Shown here: positions 4,677 through 5,444 of the stretch, in pieces
How positions within the stretch are numbered: the first letter of the stretch is position 1
Layout of the letters: every line of letters begins with the position of its first letter
NCBI GenBank assembly: GCA_017396865.1
Contig: JAFQKO010000201.1
Span: forward strand, 1-5,444
Reading direction: 5' to 3'
From: Clostridia bacterium
Lineage (GTDB): Bacteria; Bacillota_A; Clostridia; Oscillospirales; QAKW01
Length of the DNA: 5,444 bases
Translations under genes and position numbers: made by a program
The notes under the pieces: generated by a model
The model's database searches: none
The model's input: only the letters and a program-made list of their open reading frames with translations
Told to the model about the DNA's origin: nothing

Positions 4677-5444
4677 TTATTCAAACAAGCTTTTACCGGT
4701 CATTTCTGCGGGGATGGGGAGTTCCAGCCATTCCAGCATGGTGGGGGCGATATCGCAGAGCTTACCACCCTCGCGCAGCTTGCAATCGTGGTTATACACG
4801 ATGAAGGGAACGGGATTGGTGGTATGAGCGGTGAAGGGAGAGCCATCCACGTCGACCATCCGATCGGCATTGCCGTGGTCGGCGGTGACGAACATGGCGC
4901 CGCCCATCTTCTTAACAGCCTCGGCCACCTTACCAACGCAGGTATCAACGGTCTCGACTGCCTTAACGGCCGCCTCAAACACACCAGTATGACCGACCAT
5001 ATCGCAGTTTGCAAAGTTGAGAATGACAACGTCATACTTGCCGCTTTCGATATGGGCAACCACTTTTTCGCAGACCTCGGGTGCGCTCATTTCGGGCTGG
5101 AGGTCATAAGTGGCAACCTTGGGAGAGGCGATCAGCTCGCGATCCTCACCCTCGGAAACGGTCTCCACGCCGCCGTTGAAGAAGAAGGTAACGTGGGCAT
5201 ACTTCTCGGTCTCGGCAATACGAAGCTGGGTCAGACCCTTTTCGGCCAGATAAGCACCGAGGGTATTATCCAAAGATTGGGGCTTGAAGGCTACCTGCAC
5301 GTTGGGCATCGAAGCATCATACTGGGTCATGCAGACATAGTAGAGCGGGAAAAAGCCCTTCTTGCGCTCAAAGCCATTGAACTCGGCATCCACGAAGGTG
5401 CGGGTGATCTCACGGGCACGGTCGGGGCGGAAATTGAAGAAAAC
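4677..5444 (-). CDS. gpmI: 2,3-bisphosphoglycerate-independent phosphoglycerate mutase, C-terminal half (partial)
   Basis: Glycolytic enzyme interconverting 3- and 2-phosphoglycerate with two divalent metal ions, usually manganese. The 255 visible residues are the C-terminal half of a protein of about 510; the reading frame is open to the right edge, where the N-terminal half and start lie. The fragment opens with F-N-F-R6-P-D-R9. K81 (ETEKYAHV), D148 and H152 (CDMVGHTG), D189 and H190 (TADHGNAD) and H207 (AHTTNPVP) all follow. With a constant offset of 255 these coincide with R261, R264, K336, D403, H407, D444, H445 and H462 of the Geobacillus stearothermophilus enzyme as I recall its numbering. 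All catalytic and metal residues of this half are therefore intact. It often clusters with gap, pgk, tpi or eno, which may lie to the right. The stop is followed by a palindromic hairpin. Confidence 0.96.
   Translation of the reverse strand, partial: VFFNFRPDRAREITRTFVDAEFNGFERKKGFFPLYYVCMTQYDASMPNVQVAFKPQSLDNTLGAYLAEKGLTQLRIAETEKYAHVTFFFNGGVETVSEGEDRELIASPKVATYDLQPEMSAPEVCEKVVAHIESGKYDVVILNFANCDMVGHTGVFEAAVKAVETVDTCVGKVAEAVKKMGGAMFVTADHGNADRMVDVDGSPFTAHTTNPVPFIVYNHDCKLREGGKLCDIAPTMLEWLELPIPAEMTGKSLFE

Overview
The window looks like a chromosomal segment from an anaerobic, probably gut-associated member of the Clostridia (Oscillospiraceae/Ruminococcaceae-like). This rests on a PerR-rubrerythrin peroxide-defence operon, a secreted protein with a C-terminal dockerin, a 2,3-bisphosphoglycerate-independent phosphoglycerate mutase, sigma-A type promoters and strong AAGGAG-type ribosome binding sites. 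The taxonomic guess is inference. No rRNA, tRNA, CRISPR array, transposase or phage gene was seen.

All six genes lie on the minus strand, so transcription runs from right to left. From the right edge: (i) the C-terminal half of gpmI (glycolysis), cut by the window edge; (ii) a 32-bp perfect palindrome; (iii) a cytoplasmic serine hydrolase of the beta-lactamase/esterase fold, closed by a strong terminator; (iv) an intergenic stretch with a 12-bp G-rich tandem repeat and a near-consensus promoter; (v) a secreted, acidic, Tyr-rich dockerin protein made of about three degenerate modules, with its own terminator; (vi) a promoter flanked by two Per-box-like operators, driving perR and rbr as a two-gene operon that ends in a terminator; (vii) an extended -10 promoter and a YidD-family protein with an unusual N-terminal extension containing two membrane segments; (viii) 250 bases of highly structured DNA with no convincing gene, running off the left edge.

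The best-supported functional unit is perR-rbr. PerR carries every residue expected of a peroxide-sensing Fur-family repressor and very probably represses its own promoter. The rubrerythrin it controls removes hydrogen peroxide. The other genes appear to be separate transcription units.

The most interesting material is (a) the leftmost ~200 bases, with nested and mutually exclusive inverted repeats that look like a dispersed repeat or structured RNA, (b) the modular dockerin protein of unknown function, (c) the extended YidD, and (d) the two operators placed either side of the perR promoter. I found no clearly new multi-gene system.
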